From Carposina sasakii (taxonomy: Eukaryota > Arthropoda > Insecta > Lepidoptera > Carposinidae), in contig CP053155.1 of assembly GCA_014607495.2 (NCBI GenBank), positions 6,262,001 through 6,326,000 of the forward strand: a DNA stretch of 64,000 bases, read 5' to 3'. The position numbers and the translations under genes were made by a program. Numbering within the stretch: the stretch's first letter is position 1; every line of letters begins with the position of its first letter. Of this stretch, positions 23,750 through 35,240 are shown one piece after another. A model generated the notes under the pieces. It had not been told where the DNA came from, made no database searches, and saw only the letters and a program-made list of their open reading frames with translations.

Positions 23750-24270
23750 GAAGGAAAGACAGTCGCGGTCGCTGCAGCGAGGCTCTGGGCCGTGACGTCC
23801 GGCGCGGGGTCGGCGCCCGCGCCGCGCTTTCTCCCACACCGCGAGATGTCATTCACGTGCCTTCCCCTAGCCAGCCCAAAAAATCCGCCAACCATCATGG
23901 GCAACTGCCAATGACGTCTGTACTCGAAAATACATCGGAATCACAAGAATTCGTTGCGTACTTGTGTAAATGTACTCTGGATTATCATGGCAGACGCAGT
24001 CATCAGCGGTATCAGCACACGTGCAGCCAGCTAGCGGCCCTTCTATTTGTAAACCGGCGCCGAGGGCCGCGCATTCCTGGCGTGCCTCGTGCCCTGCGCT
24101 CCGCCGTTAACCATCCTCTGCGCGACAAAGTTCGTGTTCGAGCTAGCTGTAGATCGCAGTACATCGCCACTGGAATTCGACGGCTCTCCGTCGGCACGAA
24201 AATGCAACCGGCAATGCACCGCAGCCGGGCCGACCCGGCCGTTGCATTACGCACCACTGCTGCTTTCGAC
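23750..24270. promoter_or_regulatory. CpG island with the longest open frame in the window
   Basis: GC-rich, with GGCCGTGACGTCCGG and CAATGACGTC (CRE-like), ATTCACGTGCC (E-box), CGCATTCCTGGC (TEAD-type) and CCGTTAACC. The plus-strand frame 23683-24276 is open for 197 codons, the longest here, but it resembles no family, has no obvious domain, and other frames overlap it on both strands. I call the region regulatory and leave coding as an open question. Confidence 0.35.
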
Positions 24271-24581
24271 TCTTAAATTCTATTAAAGGCAATGCCACTG
24301 CTCGATATTGTTGAGAAGATCTTGTCAAATTCTTTAACCTTATAGGTAGTTGTTAATGGTTTTGTACGAATGGCTCTTAATTTGAGTGTGCTTTTAGGGT
24401 CAGGTACTCGATTATTTATTTATACGTATAATTTAATTACCTGTTCTACGCTTATTTGATTGTTTATGTCATGAGAAGTAGTAGCAGTAGCTAGGTGGTA
24501 GCGCGATGTGTTTCTTATGATATAGCCATGAAAATGATGCTAAATAAATCAATGATTCAAAATATAGAGATATTAGGTATA

Positions 24582-25032
24582 TACAGGGAGTTTGCGACAG
24601 CCAGGCAAATATTGATACTTCAGAGCATTATTCTGAGGCGGAATACTGAATTTTTTTTTATCCGATTTTTTTTTCATATTTTCAGGAAAAAAATTGTTTA
24701 GTTCGTTTAATTAGCCCTTAGATAATGGCTTCAAAAATAAAATTGAACCAAAAGATGATTTCAAAAAAAGTTGCCCGCAAAAAACGTTCAAATAATCCTG
24801 ATGGAGAGTCACTAGTGATCCAAAAAACAGAAATGTGGTCACAATAATCAATAAGACCATTTAATTAGTCGCAGGATCGCACGATACAATAAATTGGCGC
24901 GGAGAGCAAAGATTAACTGATAATTAAATCAAAAGTACATTTCCTGCAAGTAATAACACGTGTCGTATAACTCAACACAATGGTACTTGTTCAGTATTTC
25001 AGTATTTTCCTGGCTGTCACACACACCCAATA
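24582..25032. mobile_element. MITE, TACAGGGTG-type TIR, full copy
   Basis: The left end is TACAGGGAGTTTGCGACAGCCAGG and its inverted counterpart at the right is CCTGGCTGTCACACACACCC. The interior aligns with positions 1-293. There is no transposase, so it is non-autonomous. It is preceded by TA. The terminus resembles the 264-bp palindromic element here (both begin TACAGG), so both may have been mobilised by the same transposase family, an inference. Confidence 0.78.
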
Positions 25033-25816
25033 TTTATGTATTTTCACATTTTGTGTTGTCGATTGTAATTATGATTTGTGCTGTGTAGGTGTAGAGCCAA
25101 AAATTCGAAATAAATATAAACATTACATACTAGTACATACATACATACCTACTGCTGTTCACCTTAAGAGATTTAAAATTCAAAATACAGCAATGTATCA
25201 CACTAGTGAAACGATATCGTAGTATATTCGTAGTCGTAGTTCGTAGCATGTGCTACGGATAGAGCCCGAGTTTGCATCACTATACCTACTTAACAATAGA
25301 GTTTTCGATTTACACTGCGAGCGCGAAGAAAACAAAAAATCTGTCTGGAAAAAATGCGTTTTGCAGGTACTAAATACGGTAGGTAATGCACTTTTTCTCT
25401 AATATTATCTATTTTCTAATCTATCTATCTATTTTACATGTATCTTAATCTATTTTCAGTATAGATAGAGTTTAGAGAAAAAGTTGCAGTAGATATGTAT
25501 GTAGTTTATGATCCAACTCTATGAATGTGTCATAAAATTCGCTGGAAAATCGTGGTGACATTCCATAAGACTAGTAAATACTGGCACAGGTGCATCAAGT
25601 TATAAACTGCGTCACTAACTGGCGCCGTAACTGATTCAGAATTTATCTACATAGAGTTAGTCAGCGCGAATTTACAGTCCAGTTCGTATTTACTGTCATA
25701 TTTTTACGTACCTAAACTCTGACCGATGAAAGGGGCTGTAACTGTAATTTATAGTAAGCACTTTCAAAATTTCCAAATACTTTATTTGCACAAAATAAGG
25801 TGAAGTTGTTGTTACT
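25033..25816. other. Spacer without recognised gene
   Basis: It includes a short run of CTAT repeats (25423-25433) and TAGGTA motifs. Confidence 0.35.
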
Positions 25817-26061
25817 CATGAACGTATTAAGAACAACGGACGGATTGCTGTCACTGCACAGATTGAAGCACTGTAATGGCGGCGCATTATGCATGTGTGT
25901 GTATTTTCTAGTAGGCGCCGACTTACTATGGTTTGTATGTGTGGGTGGATAACGCGTCATTACACATCCCTACTTCACGGAATATACGTTACCGAGCTTA
26001 CTATGAATGCTTCACTCTGAGTAATAACAACACTCTGTCCGTTATTCTTTATACGTTCATG
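25817..26061. mobile_element. MITE with CATGAACGTAT termini, inverted second copy
   Basis: The reverse complement aligns along its length with 7694-7925: AATAACGGACAGAGTGTTG, GGGATGTGTAATGACGCG, TTATCCACCCACACATAC, GGCGCCTACTAGAAAATAC, GCGCCGCCATT. It ends in CATGAACGTATT and AATACGTTCATG forms. No clean target duplication remains. The minus frame 25712-25960 falls mostly inside and is not a gene. Confidence 0.82.
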
Positions 26062-26232
26062 TGGACACTCTAAGAAAATAACTACTTCAAGATGATTGCT
26101 TAAAACCCTGGGTTCTTAGATAAATGCAACATCGTTTTGTGTCATTCGTTCGTTATTTGTAACATTCCCACCAATAGGGTTAGCCTTCCTCACGTTATTA
26201 TGCGAACGCGCGAAAATGAAGTAGGAGCAAAT

Positions 26233-26815
26233 GTTTTTACGTCTAGTGGAAGCCGCGTGGACTGTAGAAAAAACAAAATGTCGATTTTTTTTAATAGCCT
26301 ATGCTGTGTCCCACTGCTGGGCAAAGGCCTCCCCCATTTGAGTCCACACTTGTCTTGTTCCCGCTATAGTGGCCCAATCCGGCAGAAACTTATCCAGGTC
26401 GTTCCTCCATCTTCTCCTAGGTCTTCCCCTACGCCGGTTTCCGTCTGTAGGCACCCAATAAGTGGCTATCTTTGCCCATCTGTTTGGGTGAATTCGACAT
26501 ACGTGTCCGGCCTAGTTCCACTTCAGTCTTGCGGTCTGCACGCCAACGTCAGCGACACCAGTTTTGGAGCGCAGCATGGTGTTCCTAATACGGTCTGTGC
26601 ACTTTACTCCCAGGATACTGCGTTCCATTGCTCTCTGACAATGTCGAAATTATCCGGGATAAAAATAGTCTACCAGGATTAAAAGTAGCCTATGTGTAAT
26701 CCAGGGTGTCAGCTAACTCCATACCAAATTTTATTAAAATAGCTACAGCCGTTTTTACGCGAAAGAGTAAACATCCATCTCACAAACTTTCGCGTTTATA
26801 ATATTAGTAAGATGA
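26233..26815 (+). repeat. LINE-type 3'-end repeat interrupted by an RTE insertion
   Basis: The left part (26250-26284: GCGTGGACTGTAG, then AAAAAACAAAATGTCGA) and the right part (from 26640: AATGTCGAAATTATCCGGG, AAGTAGCCTATGTG, TTTATAATATTAGTAAG) are one repeat split by the insertion at 26285-26639. Confidence 0.8.
26277..26647 (-). pseudogene. RTE-group LINE C-terminal fragment with target-site duplication
   Basis: The minus strand of 26285-26639 encodes QRAMERSILGVKCTDRIRN, LRSKTGVADVG, GHVCRIHPNRWAKIA, GRPRRRWRNDLDKFL and a terminal GEAFAQQWD, the C-terminal tail of an RTE-type polymerase, followed by ATT and an A-run at the 3' end. One in-frame stop interrupts the LKWN-AGH region. It is flanked by AATGTCGA on both sides (26277-26284, 26640-26647). 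Only about 355 bp was inserted, a strong 5' truncation. It belongs to a different RTE subfamily from the one at 2850-3490. Confidence 0.9.
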
Positions 26816-28100
26816 ATCTTTATGGATTCGAGCGATAATGCTACTTTGTAAAAGTCCTCTGCAGTAATAGTGAATTAAAGGTAAAAAATGCACGTTTCCA
26901 TCGCACCCGGAGAGTCAGTATAAAACTATAGATATTATACCTAAGTACCTATGAGTAACAGGAGTACATTCCAAAGGTGAGCATCTGCTCGCTGCAAAGG
27001 GGCGCGTGCGCATGACCTGCCAACTAACCAACAGGTGGCTACTAAACACCAATTTTGGGATTACCCTACAATTACCCGTTACAGGTGGCAGCACTGCCAT
27101 AGAAAGAGGAATCCACTAAAAAAGTATAAAAGGTATTATTAATGAGCCAGCCTTCTTTTGATCGTTTTCTCGTTGACATTTTTATGACTTAATAAAGTAA
27201 GTTAGGGTAGTTGACTATGGTTGAATCTTAATGACATTTTATGTTTATCAGAATAAATCATCAAAATCATGCCTATTTCTAAAATTACATACATATAATC
27301 ACGCCTTTATCCCTTACGGGGTAGGCAAAGCACCAAGGGCACATGTTGCCACTATCATTTACAGCAACTTTTGGTTTGTGACCATATTTAAAAAACGCAA
27401 CATTTAATATAGCTGTAGCACAAAAGTTCTTTTACGCGCATACAAGTTACTGAAAGAGTGACGTCATATCGTGGCAGCCGTTTGTATGGAGCGTTTTTTG
27501 GCAAGTCTAAAATTGTGATTTTGAAATTGTTATATCCCGGAAAGTTTTCACGTTAGTGAAGTTTTTCTTTCGCAAATGTTTCTTTTATTTTATGATCCTA
27601 CGATATAAATACAAATGAAAAAACTGTAAACGACCCTGTTAAGGATGATCGATTTAGTATAGTGTTACATTTATGGGGCGTACCTTTTTAATTGTAGTGT
27701 TGTCACTAACTTTAGTATTGAATTGTATCAGGCGTCACTATTCGGAAGTTCAAATCTCTATTGAGGGATCACCCGCCACCGGGCCCTATACCCTCCGCTG
27801 ACCCTCGGATCTGCCTACTCATGATCACGAACACAAGATACTACAGTCGCAACGAGAAGCCAGATCCAAGCACCTAGCATGCAACCATAAATACATAGCT
27901 GCTAATCCGAAAACCAATTAAAATTTTAATCGACATATGTTTCGCCAACACCCGTGGCATCATCAGGATTAGTTTTCCATGTTAGTTCTATCTACCGAAC
28001 CAACTAACTTTAGTTACGGCGTTTACAGTTTTGTACTACTTCGTTGTAGCGAACTGGTCAATCTATCTTCATGTAGGATAGCAGCCAATCACAGTTATAC
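26816..28100. other. Spacer with repeat remnants at 27286-27400 and 27740-27840
   Basis: At 27300-27345 ATCACGCCTTTATCCCTTAC and GGGGTAGGCA recall a common lepidopteran repeat. At 27760-27820 CACCCGCCACCGGGCCCTA and CTGACCCTCGGATCTG match 62135-62190, a part of family C. No gene is seen. Confidence 0.4.
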
Positions 28101-28440
28101 ACTAGTGGACGCCCGCGACTCCGTCTGCGTGGTCTACAGAAAAAACAAAATGTCGAAATTATCCGGGATAAAAACATTTTCCCGGGATAAAAGTAGTAGT
28201 AGCCTATATGTTAAGTGGGACCTGTCACAATATATTACTGAAAACCGCATCGAAATCGGTTCAGCCGTTTCTGAGATTAGCGTGCACAAACGTACAAACA
28301 GACAAAAATTTCAATCATTCTTTTGGGTACTATTGCGTTGATAAAGGTTTCCCATGGTATTTTTTCCCATATATCTTCCATGTACAGACAGCGATCCGTT
28401 ACATTTTTATTATATGTATATAAATGTATATATGAAGATA
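28101..28440 (+). repeat. LINE-type 3'-end repeat, family A copy
   Basis: It runs from ACTAGTGGACGCCCGCG to CAGCGATCCGTTACATTTTT and an AT-rich tail, colinear with 4224-4592. Its AAAACAAAATGTCGAAATT segment is the uninterrupted form of the site split at 26284/26640. Open frames inside (27979-28341, 28208-28423) are incidental. Confidence 0.8.
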
Positions 28441-28454
28441 TAGATAGAATAGAT

Positions 28455-28645
28455 AATATAATATGGGAGGTGGGCAGCAGCGTCTCTTAGTCCGATAATC
28501 ACACTGCGGGTCACTAACTCGCCTGCCCAGCGTGGTGACTATGGGCAAAACCCCCCTGTGGCATTAGCCTTGTGGCGAGCCCTGGGGGAGGCCTACTTCC
28601 AGCAGTGGACTGCAATAGGCTGAAGAAGAAGAAGAAGAAGAAGAT
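28455..28645 (+). repeat. RTE-tail derived repeat, family B copy, with GAA tail
   Basis: CCCAGCGTGGTGACTATGGG and AAAACCCCCCTGTGGC are shared with a reverse copy at 40622-40790. The right end reads ALGEAYFQQWTAIG followed by a stop, the last residues of an RTE polymerase, and then a GAA microsatellite (28623-28643). It is a short LINE 3' end or a SINE with a borrowed tail. Confidence 0.75.
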
Positions 28646-28652
28646 AATATAA

Positions 28653-28840
28653 TTAGATACAAAGGTGGTCCCACAGGCATGTTTAGCATACCGGGGAAGG
28701 ATGTCATGATCAGTGATCAGTTGCTATATAGCCTCCTGAGGGAATGCCCGAGTTCCTTGGTGGACTCCTACGACATGCACGGAAGGAGATACAGCTGAAT
28801 TGTAGTGAAGCCCCGCATCAGCATAGGAGCTGTTAAACTT
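28653..28840 (+). repeat. Interspersed repeat, family C copy
   Basis: It shares TCCTACGACATGCACGGAAG, GGAGATACAGCTGA and TAGTGAAGCCCCGCATCAG with other family C copies. Confidence 0.7.
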
Positions 28841-29087
28841 TTTTTTACTGATGCCACCACCGCCGCATTTGGTCACAATGTTCTACCATAGAATCCAAAT
28901 ATAAAGCTTGTTGACAAACTCAATTGGGCTATCAATTTGTGTAGAAAGTAGTAGATTTTAAAATTCACCTTTAAAGGTTATTCTTATACCTAGGATATTG
29001 TAAAGTATACAACCAAGCCACCCTTACTCAAGGAGGTAGTATCTACATAGTTTTCTTGGCTTGAGGAGGCATACCATCAGGTGTAGC

Positions 29088-29128
<41 letters not shown>

Positions 29129-29611
29129 AATTTTTTAATTTATTTGTTATATAATATAGGTTCTTTTACATTTAGGTACATGGATACGAGCTTTTCACGT
29201 GTCTAAACTAAATCTATTATCTCGCGTTTAAAAAGTGAATTTTACTATGCCGGTTACTAGTAGCGAAAATATAGAATCGATGAAAGCCAAATAGAGTTAA
29301 TTGAAAATACATACATTGATTGTAAAGGCTATAAAGTGATCAAATAGTTGACCGAAGCATCCGCATTCCGCACGAGCGTGGCTGCGGTGACCGGTAGTCG
29401 TGACTAGGGTTGACGATTCCTGACTTAACTTTACAATATTAAAGAATCTTTCTTGTAAGGACTTCTTCCATCAATTCGCTGCGGTTGCCATGGCAAAAAG
29501 CTCTAACTTCTACTCAACGAGTCAAGGGCAACATCCCCTCGCTTTATTTATATTCACATAAATCCAGCAGTACTTCTAGTAGGTACTTTGATTACCTATC
29601 ACTACATATTA
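28841..29611. other. Spacer with TA microsatellite
   Basis: A perfect TA run occupies about 29089-29125. No gene is recognised. Confidence 0.5.
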
Positions 29612-29780
29612 TAAAACAAAGTCGCTTTTCGCTGTCTGTCTGTCTCTATGCTTAGATCTATAAAACTACTTAACGGATTTTAATGTAGTTTATTTTAATA
29701 GGTAGAGCGATTTAAGAGGAAGGTTTATATGTATGACTAAGCCTGCCCCGACTTCGCACGGGTGTAAAGCCCTCTCACAC
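29612..29780 (+). repeat. LINE/SINE 3'-tail repeat remnant
   Basis: It contains CGCTGTCTGTCTGTC, TTAGATCTATAAAACTAC, ACGGATTTTAATGTAG and AGAGGAAGGTTTATATG, then CCCCGACTTCGCACGGGTG: the wording of a widespread lepidopteran RTE-type tail (established from genomes generally, no second full copy here). Confidence 0.5.
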
Positions 29781-30362
29781 GGAAGAAGTCTTAGGCGGCC
29801 GCTAGTTTTACAAAAAAATGATTTCGCCTAGCCAAGAAAAGCTTAAAAAATCCTACTTAACTCTATGCAATAGTTACTTGAATCGTGTATGGCTCTGATT
29901 AATTTACTTCCATACCTTAAATTGTCCTCATATTTTTCATAATCCGGCCTAAATAAAAAAGTTTTTCTATCTAAAAGCTAGTTTTGTTTAAATATTTTGT
30001 AGAGAGTAGTTGTAGCACATTATTTCAAAGTACCTACAGGTAATCGGCAACCCTAATGCAAGTCACTCGCGACACTGCACCGTTCCCATTAAAATAGCAA
30101 TCGAGTACAATTTATCTATCGTATCCACAGTTCTCGATTACTGACTGATCTACTGTAATGGCGGTTAGCAAAAAATCGATACTTAATCGGCTTCTTCCAA
30201 CGTTTTATCCGCTTTGTTCACGATTACTACTGAATGCCATAGAGCTTATCGTTTTCTATGATTGATCATAGAGATTTTCCGTTATTACTGAATATCGTAA
30301 TGCGTATGCTTTGTAATCTATATATACATACAATTACAATAAAATTATATACATATCTATAC
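29781..30362. other. Spacer, no gene seen
   Basis: AT-rich with short simple runs (ATACAT/TATA near 30320-30365). Confidence 0.4.
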
Positions 30363-30485
30363 ATATAATAAAATTTCGATGCAGTTTTCAGGAATATATT
30401 GTGACAGGTCCCACTTAACATATAGGCTACTTTTTATCCCGGATAATTTCGACACTTTATTTTTTCTGAAGTTCACGGAGTCTAA
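30363..30485 (-). repeat. Family A fragment (minus)
   Basis: CGATGCAGTTTTCAGGAATA, TATTGTGACAGGTCCCAC, CTTTTTATCCCGGATAATTT: the reverse complement of the middle of family A. It is truncated at both ends. Confidence 0.7.
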
Positions 30486-31616
30486 TAAAGCTATCAATGA
30501 CAAAAACTTGGGTTAGTGTCCAGTCACAATAAATCTAGTGCAGAAATTTATACAATTAATAACTATTAACTTGATCAGTAGCTTACATTAGGAGATGTTT
30601 ATATAAATTTCGTCAATCTGAAAGCTTTAGGAAACTGTCACCATTCAGTTTCAGGGGCCTGTACCTAGGTATCTATTTGAATTTGATGTAAAATTGTCTT
30701 GGGGCTGTCCATCGAAATATGGCCGGCTCTAACACTTAAAAAATGCATAGTTTTTTACATTAATACCTATAGATTTGTTATGGAGAATATGAGGTAGCGC
30801 ATATTATTATAAAGAATGCTCGCTCAATACAAAAAGTTTCATAATTGCCTTTAACTGTTCCGCTAAGTAAAGCTGGGGTTGTATACAACACTAAAGTATT
30901 TATCTGCTACCACACTGCAGATTTTAAACTGTTAAACGGTAGGTATATAATTAAACTTCACCTGTTCCAGTTTTTTTTGTAAACCTTTTATTACATAGTA
31001 ATTAAGTTTACGCCAGTTTTAATACTTACAAAAAGCTAAGAAAAGAACCACTCGCTTGCTTATTATTCTGCTTATACTTAAGTAGACACAGTCGGACGTG
31101 ACTCGCCTACAAATTCACAATTCGTTGATAGCACGTGTCGATCAAATCTTTGGACACTTTAATTCAGAATTCAAGTGCTTTAATCTGTCAAAATATGTAG
31201 AAACGCTACATAAATGTGATAGAATGTCATTCGTTGTCGATACTCGTAGCTGCAATCGAAGCGTGAAATCTGAATACCTTACCGGCGCACGGCATGACTG
31301 AGGCTTATCGACAGAATCAAAGGGCATTTATATTATGAATGAAGAGATTGGACGCATGCGCTGGCTTCAAGCGGGTGCAGTTTGCAGCGTGCGCGGCGGC
31401 GCGTGCGCAGGCAGGTGGGCTCCACACCCGCGACTTGTAATTACGGCTCGTTTAGGTCCTGCACACCTTACACAAGTGCACGGTGTAAAATGCTGGCTAA
31501 ATACTCGCTGTTAGGTGGTTTTATTTATTCATTTAAAATTGGATGGTTACAAATCGATCTGCCTTGCTGCAATTTCTTTAAGTATAATAATTTATACATA
31601 CATATACATACTTATT
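30486..31616. other. Spacer with a GC-rich patch at 31350-31450
   Basis: The patch (GTGCGCGGCGGCGCGTGCGC) is a small CpG island; the plus frame 31382-31693 through it is unrecognised. Confidence 0.3.
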
Positions 31617-31749
31617 TGGTGCTGATGCAGGGCTTTACTAGAATAGGTACATCAGCTGCATCGCTTTCCGTGCATGTCGTAAGAGTCGACTAAAAAACTC
31701 AGGGGTGTTTTCTTCAGACGATGAGCAAGCAACTTACTACTGATCATAA
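31617..31749 (-). repeat. Family C copy (minus), adjoining a MITE
   Basis: The minus strand reads CGACTCTTACGACATGCACG, then GCAGCTGATG and TAAAGCCCTGCATCAGCACC, as in family C. The 264-bp MITE begins directly to the right. Confidence 0.65.
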
Positions 31750-32013
31750 TACAGGGTGTAACAAAAAGGATATGTTAAGCGAAAAGCTATGTAAATAGCC
31801 CACTATAGAGAACCTTTTTACAAAATTTGAGACTCGAAATCACATTTTTATTTTTCAAGATTGTATGAAAATTCCTGAGATATTTAAAAATTCTCCATAC
31901 TAAAGGGAAAAATAAACATGTGATTTCGGGTCTCTAATTTTGTGGATAGATTCTCTATAGTGGGCTGTTCACATAGCCTTTCGCTTAACATACCCTTTTT
32001 GTTACACCCTGTA
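31750..32013. mobile_element. Palindromic 264-bp MITE, copy 2 (inverted)
   Basis: TACAGGGTGTAACA at the left and TGTTACACCCTGTA at the right. Its length equals that of copy 1 (11375-11638), and its unsymmetrical centre (TTGTATGAAAATTCCTGAGA, CTCCATACTAAAGGGAAAAA) is the reverse complement of the centre of copy 1. The flanks are AA and TA, so any TA duplication has decayed. It was inserted beside or within a family C repeat. Confidence 0.85.
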
Positions 32014-34810
32014 TAATGATCAATATGTATCAATTTTTTAAGCTTCTAACGTGCAGTCTAGAGTCTAGGATATTAAATGTTGGGAACCTTTGCATATCTA
32101 AAACAGTTAGTTAATAACCGTTTCTATAGCCATTGTCGTCTACGAATTCAACGGTAAGTAATATGGCAGAGCATGGTAAACAAGACAGTTGATAGTCTTC
32201 TTTACGATTCCATTAATTGTCCGCGGGGCGGCGCGGGTGCCTACGCGACGGATCGTAACCAGTCATTTTCGTATTGTTAAATGTTTCGCACCACTGGCTT
32301 CCTAGTCCTACGAGTAGCGTCTATGAGTCAGGCTAAAATATCACTTTGCTGAAACGGATGCATGTCACGATGCGATGACAACATAAATAGGTATGAAATA
32401 TAATTTTTTGTACGTTCTATTTTCCAGAATATTGTCTATAACAATAGTGGTGGATGTCGGTTGGGATTGCTTAACGACCAGGTAGGAATGAATGTCTCGG
32501 GTAACTACAATGTATCATCCCCATTTGTCTCGGTGTCCAAGTGGTCTTTGTGCGACGCTCGGACTTATTTCGTTTGTAATAAAAAAAAAAAATTGCATTT
32601 ATTTCTGGAAACAGATCTAAAATATTTGGGACCTGTATTCCTGCTACACCGAACACTGAACCCAAATAGAATAATAGATATTTCAAGTCTAAGTTATTCA
32701 ATACATTTTGTAAATTTTCTTCTACTAAAATTCTCTATGCAAGAAATATCGACTAAGATATCGACAAAGATAGATAAATAAAATACCATTAAGATTCTTA
32801 ACCCTCTTTAAACTAATGCAATAGAACGCCATAGAGCCCACAACAGATTGATAAGCATAAGTCGAACGAAAGTGGAACAGGGTTTGTCAACATGGACTCC
32901 TCTGGCCCCGACGATAGCTTATCGCTGCGGGACATAGTCCACTCATTCACAAACCAATCCATTCATGCTATGCTCCCACATTCGCTGTCACACAAATACA
33001 AACGTTAATACCCCTGAGGCACGGTTTCGATTAGCCTGCTTGCGACGAGAGGACGCAGAGGCAAGGGGTAATGTGGCCCGAGGATATCGCGGGTCAGCGC
33101 GGATTTGAGGCGTCGATAAACGCCGTCCGGTCGCAGCGCTGTACGCAGTATTTACAAGCCAGAGAAAAATCCAACGTCAATCCTCACCTTGGAAGTTATC
33201 TGGACATCTGAAGTAGGCCGTTAATTAGCCGCGAAAATGAGCACGACTTATCTAAAAAGCAAATAAACGAAAAATACTCGCGTATGAAAATATAAATCTT
33301 ATCTCTAAACAACCAAATTGTAATGTAGCCCATCTTCATTGCTTCGCACTTAAAATTCTGTGTTGCTTTAGGTGACCTCTTACCTTACTGATTAATAAAA
33401 TTTTATCTCAATTCTTTGAATTCTAGAGCGGTGTCATAGAACCCGAGGCTCGATTAATAAGCTCATTCAGTTACTGCGTGCTCGTACTGCTCGTAGTAAA
33501 CATGATAAGCGGTTACTATATGTCGAAAGCGTTCAACTTTATTTTCAATGAGTTTCTTAATGGAAATATTTTTACATATTTTAAATACAATTGATGTATG
33601 TATCAGAAATGATTCATTTATCAACTTAGATTCTACTCATTAATGTATTTCTGAATTTATCATATAATTGCACTCAATAAATAAGTTTTTCTAGGAATTC
33701 ATTTAAGATAGTTGGTTAGGCATGTGTGGGTATTACTCATGTAAGGAATATGTATTAATTCTTATGCATTGATTCATTGATGAGAAATAATGACACATTC
33801 GATGGACACATTATAAGTATGTGTAGCAGAACGCGACCTGCGACTTCTGACACTGCGCTCGGTGACTCACGGAAACAAATATCAACATCATCCTCGTGCA
33901 ATGACAGTTTTATATTGTTCCGAAATTACTCATTTTACATTAAAGTTACAATATATTGTGTAAATATGTTGATCATAAGAAATTATGTACCCTACCCCAC
34001 TCAGTGCCGTTTATAGTCCTAAGCCATTTATTAGTAAAAATTTGATTTTTTTTTAATCTGAATCAATACGAAAACAAAACAAAACGAAACGTAAATAATT
34101 AGTTAAATACTCATTATGACTAATTGAATTTACTTATTTGACTGCGACTGCAATTCATACTTTGGCTTTATTGAGAATTAATCAAAAATAGTTAAACGAC
34201 GAACCAATAATAATATCAAAAAAGAAAAACTATGGTTGTATTGCATAGATAGATAAATAGATTGCATAATGTCTGTAGAGAGCGTGCGACAGATTTTGAT
34301 AATTGATATTGCAATTTTATGTTGTGTTATCATTTCGCTGACTCGCGTATCTCACAGCCATTCAATTGTTCTTTGCTTATAGTGATAAATATATAAAAGG
34401 GTATAATGACAATGTTAATGATATATTTATACTATCGCCTTCCATTCATATTAATAAACGTGGAGTAGAGTCGTTATAACTTTTGTCATTAGATGCAAAT
34501 ACCTAATTAGACATGTTGTAAGAAAACGTTTGAGTTTAAGAGCACATATATGCCTGGACTAAGAAGCCAGACCGTTAATAATTCCTCGTCTACCCACTTA
34601 TTTGCCGCTTTGACTTCGTTTTTGTAGATTATAGCAAACAGACACAGAGGTTTCAAAGTTACTGACGGTAGAGCCAAAAATTATTGTGTTGCAGAAATGT
34701 TTAAATTCATAAAATTTTATTTAAAAAAAGTTACACGAGACATAAATTTAGAACTAAATTAAGTAGAACTAGTTGGCGATTATTTGAAAATTGTAAAATT
34801 ATGTAAACGT
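32014..34810. other. Repeat-poor spacer with GC patches
   Basis: GC-rich patches occur at 32221-32250 (GGGGCGGCGCGGG) and 33020-33145. TAGGTA motifs are rarer than elsewhere. Short frames at 32461-32781 and 33777-34016 are unrecognised. No gene is called. Confidence 0.3.
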
Positions 34811-35240
34811 GGTCAGCCAATGGCCAGTGATATTCGTAACGTGTTTTGTCATTTGCCTGTGTGAATCGTACAAATGAAGCCAAAAGTCGATTTTTGACGG
34901 GCACTCAAAGTTGCAATACCAGTTTAAACAGGTCGTAGCCGGAACCACAAAGGTTGTTTTTAGCCGTTTGATAATGTCCAAGATAGGTATCAAAGTGTCC
35001 GTCCTCAATCCACTTCCTGCGGAGCTTATCAAAAAAGGTACAATTGAGCGCGTCACCGGCGCCGATGCAGAAATGCCTGGGAACCTTATCGCGCTATTTG
35101 GAATTGGAACGTTCGAAGACGGTTTAACTTCTTCAAATAGCTCCAAGTAGGCCAATCATGTCTATGATAAAATCCTTGATCCAATAGAATTTCAGCATTG
35201 TGACGTGCGATTGGACCGTTACAATTAGCGCGAAACGCAA
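34811..35240. other. Coding-like block with CCAAT/E2F-type motifs, unassigned
   Basis: The plus strand is open from about 34878 to the stop at 35148; the minus strand is open over 34799-35155. The plus translation has a natural mix of residues (for example VVAGTTKVVFSRL, MPGNLIALFGIGTF) and many codons start with a purine, but neither strand matches a family I know, and no ATG opens the frame. To its right lie three CCAAT boxes at 35152, 35181 and (reverse) 35210, spaced 29 bp apart, a TGACGTG at 35201 and GCGCGAAA (E2F-type) at 35228. A fourth CCAAT is at 34817. It could be a retropseudogene, an exon or a proximal promoter region. Confidence 0.3.
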
